NCBI GenBank assembly: GCA_019022495.1
Contig: JAFEKR010000002.1
Coordinates: 1,798,001 to 1,862,000, forward strand
Direction of reading: 5' to 3'
DNA: 64,000 nt
From: Epichloe hybrida
Taxonomy: Eukaryota; Ascomycota; Sordariomycetes; Hypocreales; Clavicipitaceae
Of the stretch, positions 60,101 to 64,000 are shown piece after piece. How positions within the stretch are numbered: the stretch's first letter is position 1; each line of letters opens with the position of its first letter. Both the position numbers and the translations under genes were made by a program. The notes under the pieces are model-generated. The model was not told where the DNA came from. It saw nothing but the letters and a program-made list of their open reading frames with translations, and ran no database searches.

Positions 60101-61215
60101 CTGCTTAATCCGCATTACGGACAATGCCATCTCGCAGAATCTGCACGAGGGCCACGAAAGCGACAAGGCTAAGTGCCCTGTATGCCGAGGAACATTTGAC
60201 CCACGGAAATGCTTCACGTACGACTTGTTCAAGAAGATACACATGCCCGAGAATGTAGTGAAAGCGGAGCCTGTCGGCACCAATCTCAGCGATGCGAATA
60301 ATGAATCGGACTCTGAGGATTCCGAGGATGAAGAAGAGGAAGAAGAGGAAGAGGAAAGCGGGGACGATGTCGACGAAAAGGGGAATCTAAAGGGGTTCAT
60401 TGTAGACGACGATGGCGTCGAGGATGATGCCGTCGATGACGATGACGACGACGATAACCTCATCGATCCTGAAGCTCTAACACGGGAAGCGTTATCGCTT
60501 GAACAAAAGGAGCGAAAGAAGAAGCAGAACAAGAGGAAGAAGAATAAGAACAAGGGAAAGGGCAAAGGGCAAAGAAAAGAAGACGGACGTAAAACCTTCC
60601 ATGCTCAAGAGTCTCCGACTAGAAGCGGCCAAAAACCGAGTCGCCTACAAGAAATACATGAAATATCTACGAAAGACGTGGATGCCCGCCGCAAAAGTCA
60701 CCGAGTGCATGAAGCTCCTCACCAAGATTGGCGAAACGGGGGAAAAGACCATCGTCTTCTCCCAGTGGACGCTCCTCCTCGATCTCCTAGAAGTAGCCAT
60801 GTGGCACGAAAAGTTCAAGCACAAGCCGGTCCGCTACGACGGCAGCATGACGGGCGACCAGCGCAGCGGCGCGGCGCAAACCTTCCGCGACGACCCCAAG
60901 GTCAGAGTGATGCTCGTCTCCCTGCGGGCCGGCAACGCAGGTCTCAACCTCACTGTCGCGAGCCGCGTCATCATCATGGACCCCTTCTGGAACCCGTACA
61001 TTGAGATGCAGGCCATTGACCGGACCTATCGCATCGGACAGCAGCGGGAAGTGCAAGTCTACCGGATCCTGACGACGGAGACGGTCGAGGATCGAATCGT
61101 GCAGCTGCAGGATAAGAAGAAGGAGATTGTGGAGGCGGCGCTCGATGAGACGGAGAGTATGAAGATTGGGCGGCTGAATGTTAATGAGCTCAAGTTTCTA
61201 TTCAACACGAATTAA
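57198..61215 (+). CDS. ULS1: SNF2-family DNA translocase with RING finger, ULS1/RIS1-like SUMO-targeted ubiquitin ligase (apparent frameshift)
   Basis: Proposed exons: 57,198-57,369; 57,482-57,532; 57,848-58,118; 58,169-58,979; 59,035-59,517; 59,586-61,215. All donors and acceptors are GT/AG with in-phase joins; about 1,138 residues. Order of parts: an N-terminal helical segment (M-E-A-I-L-E-E-L-T); a SUMO-interaction-like V-I-D-L-T-G at 160-165; D-M-G-L-G-K-T at about 412-418; D-E-A-Q at 537-540; and a RING finger C-P-I-C-Y-D ... C-P-V-C-R-G at about 745-796 inserted in the helicase. Then come an acidic and a lysine-rich linker, and helicase-C (I-V-F-S-Q-W, D-R-T-Y-R-I-G-Q-Q). SNF2 plus RING fits the Rad5/Rad16/Uls1 group, and the SUMO motif favours Uls1, which acts on sumoylated chromatin proteins. 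The frame changes by one base in the Lys-rich linker (about 60,545-60,590), which would remove helicase-C if real. Confidence 0.88.
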
Positions 61216-61741
61216 AGTGGATGGATTGATTCTCCCACTTGGGAGGGTTTTTTTTTTTTTTTTTTTTTTTTTTCTATAAGAAGGTGTGTACGAGGCGAGA
61301 AAACGTGGCTTTGGCAAGGGCAGGTGTCATAGCGACAGGATCGGCAACTTGGCGTCGGGTTGATTGCTTAGGAATTGCTGGCGGGGGATACATATCGCTT
61401 TTGGGGGTTTCGGCAGAAATGGAACGATAGAAACTAGTCACTGGACATGATGAGCTCATTGGCGAAGAAATGCTACATTGACGCGGAACCTATGATCATG
61501 GTCATGAACATGAACGTGAAGTGAAAAGAAAGGCATCTTCATTGTCAATCATATCGGGCATTGAGTTTCCAACGCTAGTTCCCACGTTCGCACTCTTCTA
61601 CCAACTCGTCAAGTTCCTTGTCTAAGCCCTTCAACCACTGGTTAGTTGGAAAGCCACGCCACCCGCGGCATCTCCGCTGTGCAATCCGTTGTGAGCCATT
61701 CGGCACGCGTGTTCAGTTTCCGGTTTTTTTTTTTTTTTTTT
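61216..61741. other. Intergenic region between convergent ULS1-like and MED17 genes
   Basis: 526 bp holding both 3' ends. A 26-nt T run (61,248-61,273) lies 32 bp after the ULS1-like stop. An 18-nt T run (61,724-61,741) abuts the MED17 stop, i.e. A18 directly after TAG on the coding strand. No gene seen; short open frames here are not supported. Confidence 0.6.
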
Positions 61742-63740
61742 CTAGTCCCGCCACTGAGCAGCTTCCTGCGCAACGATGGCCTCCATGGTCTGCAACTCGC
61801 TGTCCTCCTGGGTTGTCCATGACCATGACTTGATGGCGTGGTTGTCGCATCCGAGGGCCACGCTGGAGACGACGACGGCCACGGGCGCGTCAAGAACGGA
61901 GAACTGAATCGCGTGTTCGTCGTCGGTGACATGGCGAATGGAATCGTTTTGCACGGTTCGAATCCATTCCTTGGGTGCGTCCAAGCCGGTCAGCTTGTTG
62001 AGGAAGTGGAGGGTCAGAACGCGGGAGGTGGCTGTGCGAATGTAGTCGAACAGTCCCTTTGTATCGGTGTATCCGTCTGCGTACGGGGCGCAAAGGCCCT
62101 GCAGGACAGAGGACGGCGGCAAACCGATGTGGTGAAATGTGGCGGTCACGGGGAATAGGAACGTTCGCCCGCGAATAGTAAAAGACGTGCCGGGGAGGAT
62201 GGCGAAGTTGATGGCGTACTCTATGGGTTGGAGGGCGTTGCGGATGAGCGATTGCGACCCGGCTGGCTGGTTGGGCCCCTGGGTCGTGGGATCGGCGACA
62301 GAGTACGATGCCGTTTTGAGGACGAACGATGACGGTAGACCGGCTTTTTGGAGGGCCTTTGTCATGTTGCCGACGAATTTGGTGCATGATCGGACGCTGC
62401 GGGCAGACGCCATGCGTGCGATGACAGGCCTGAGCAGAGCATACACTTGTTGGCCTCGTGTCCGGGAGATGTGTGGAGGGACGGGGCGTATTCTCATCAG
62501 CTCGTTGTATCGGTGGGCATAGCTGAGCAGAATATGCAGTGAGAGAGATATCGTCTCTGCGACGGTATTGTCCGGTAGTGAATCGTCAATGGCGGGACAG
62601 GATTCGAGCGGTATTAATTCTAGTGTGATTTTCGAGCTTTCATCGACACGGCACGTCAGTTTGGAGCCTTCGGGCTTGACGTCGTACGCGGCCAGGGTTC
62701 GAGCCTCGCGCGTCAACTCATACCAGAGTTCTTGAGAGAAAATCGTATTCCGAGCTTCAAGGGCACGGGACTCGAGCGAGGAGACGTCGTTCGACCTTCG
62801 ACGAGGTATCGATCGGCCGACAATTCTGCCATCCTTCTCATACGTGACTACGAGGCCTTCTGATACGCCGCCTAATCTCCCGAGATCTAGCTCTACAGAA
62901 CCATCATTGCCTCTCTTCATCGGGGCAAGGCCGTTGTTTTTGAACTCAGCAGCAGCTTGAATACCGTTAGCCGAGTCGCATGATCAATCAACCCGATTCC
63001 TTCAACACCGGCCCGCACTTACCCTCCGAGAAACCAAATTTGACACCCAGAGTATGTCGTGCATTGGGAACTCTGCAGATGGCCCATCCAGACGTTTTCA
63101 CAGCGACGACGTCTTCCCAGTATCTGCTCTCTGCTTCGACCTCCCTTTGCAAAAGCTTGCCAGCCTCCTCGGCGGCATCTCGTGCCTGGTTGATTTGCAT
63201 GAGTGTCCAGCCAAGAGCCACTTCTTCTTCATCCTTGGCTTTGCTCGGATTTATAGTCGGTTCGTCTAGTTTATCAGCACCAAGGGTGCCAATACCCACC
63301 ATGTCTCGTAATTGCTGAGAGAGGGTTAAGCTGGCTTGCGTGGGACTTTGTTTGGAAAGAAGCAGGGACAGAGAATCGAGTGTCAACATGGCAGTATTGC
63401 TAGCGATTCTGAGAAGAGGAGTGTTAGTTTGTGGAGGATTGTTTGTTCGGATGAGCACGCACTCGATGTTTCTCAAGACCTCCATCCGCGCAAGGCTGGG
63501 GTCTTTGGCCTGGTCGTCGTCATTGACGGCGTCCGACATGTCCACATCCTCTGTGTCGGAGTCTCCAGCACCGAGTATTGATCTCGACTTGATTTCATCT
63601 CGCAGCTTCGCCTCGGTGACGTCCCGGAAGCCTCCTGGTTGTGTGTTGACGCGCGCGATGAAATCGGCCAGGTTCTTTGGCGCCTTGTCGGCGACTGGGA
63701 ATGGTCGCAGGGACAATGGCGGGCCTTCCAGGGAAGCCAT
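61742..63740 (-). CDS. MED17: Mediator of RNA polymerase II transcription subunit 17 (MED17/SRB4)
   Basis: Two exons: 63,740-63,023 and 62,955-61,742, with a 67-bp intron (GTAAGT donor, GGCTAAC branch, CAAG acceptor); 643 residues, usual for fungal MED17. This is an essential head-module subunit of Mediator, acting in the nucleus as a bridge to RNA polymerase II. Seen: N-terminal L-S-L-R-P-F-P-V and N-L-A-D-F-I-A-R-V-N, the G-G-F-R-D-V-T-E-x-x-L-R segment, D-S-L-S-L-L-L-S-K, K-Y/R-Y-W-E-D-V near 200, and H-T-L-G-V-K-F-G-F-S-E joined across the splice to A-A-A-E-F-K. I chose the ATG at 63,740 (M-A-S-L-E-G) because homologues begin close to the S-L-R-P motif; an upstream in-frame ATG at 63,809 would add 23 residues. 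Confidence 0.93.
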
Positions 63741-64000
63741 GGCTGATGTCACCTCAATCGAGCTATGGCATGCAGCTGCTTCATCTGCCAATGGGCTGGC
63801 TATGTTCACTAGGTAGCTTGAAAAGACAATGTCGGCATAGGTGGCAGCTTGCGGGAAGGAAGGCCAAGTTCAGCCTCGTGGAGTTGCGGGGGTCGCGGGG
63901 GTCAGCAGTGAGCACTGAGCAGCGAGGACCGACCAGTGACATGAGCCAGTGACATGAAGCCAGTGACATGAGCCAGTGACATGAGTGCGGAGTACCCGCT
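63741..64000. promoter_or_regulatory. MED17 upstream region with short tandem repeats
   Basis: Contains the alternative MED17 ATG at 63,809. At 63,931-63,982 the motif CCAGTGACATGA occurs four times in tandem at 13-15 bp spacing, preceded by CAGTGAGCACTGAGCAG. The window ends here, so whether this is a promoter array or part of a further gene cannot be seen. Confidence 0.45.

Noticed and set aside
60402..60489. An 88-nt intron that would remove the ULS1 frameshift
   Set aside because: It has a good CTCTAAC branch site, but a weak GTAGAC donor, and it would put an unlikely Arg/Ser-rich AGA/ATA-codon stretch into the protein; a single-base indel in the Lys-rich linker fits better.
61890..62387. 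Alternative frames across MED17 exon 2 on both strands
   Set aside because: They are shadows of the GC-rich MED17 coding frame, which carries the conserved motifs.

Overview
This is nuclear DNA of a filamentous ascomycete (Pezizomycotina). A Sordariomycete, possibly hypocrealean, is my best guess from the feel of the proteins; the window holds no marker that proves it. The evidence is short introns of 50-112 bp with GTATGT/GTAAGT donors and CTGAC/CTAAC branch sites, a MED17 gene and a ULS1-type SNF2/RING gene, and a sharp two-compartment composition. Positions 1-42,050 and the 44.9-51.4 kb block are extremely AT-rich and full of TA dinucleotides. Their transposon reading frames are riddled with Trp and Gln codons turned into stops, the signature of repeat-induced point mutation (RIP). 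Positions 42,065-44,655 and 51,612-64,000 are ordinary genic sequence.

AT-rich part. Nothing in 1-42,050 looks like a live gene. I resolved nested transposons: (i) a full-length Ty1/copia element on the minus strand (13,854-20,696, target duplication ATAGC); (ii) a Tad1-like LINE on the plus strand (about 21,986-33,716), cut by three later insertions; (iii) a 5'-truncated LINE copy on the minus strand (40,389-41,663) and a very short 3'-end copy (5,120-5,640); (iv) a minus-strand Ty3/gypsy fragment (33,717-40,388); (v) a family of five elements with long inverted ends (TIR CAGAGTATTG, 8-bp target duplications as in hAT elements), each with a decanucleotide satellite inside; (vi) three related MITEs of about 409 bp with palindromic cores; (vii) a 524-bp element with direct terminal repeats and a 738-bp little-mutated insertion.

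Genic part. A 5'-truncated pseudogene (42,065-43,366) with CAG-to-TAG-type stops sits at the compartment edge. Next is a small secreted protein gene on the minus strand. Just upstream of it a second copia element (44,656-51,611, target duplication AGCAG) has been inserted into what was continuous genic DNA. Beyond it lie an HNH-like/aminoglycoside-phosphotransferase-like fusion gene (minus), a conserved fungal small protein gene (plus), a short basic protein gene (minus), the ULS1-like SUMO-targeted ligase/translocase gene (plus, six exons, with an apparent one-base frameshift) and MED17 (minus, two exons).

The genes are not an operon or an evident cluster; they are ordinary neighbours next to a RIP-silenced transposon block. 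The points most worth a second look are the long-TIR satellite-bearing transposon family, the mutation gradient inside the copia LTRs, the likely RIP-damaged pseudogene, and the ULS1 frameshift.
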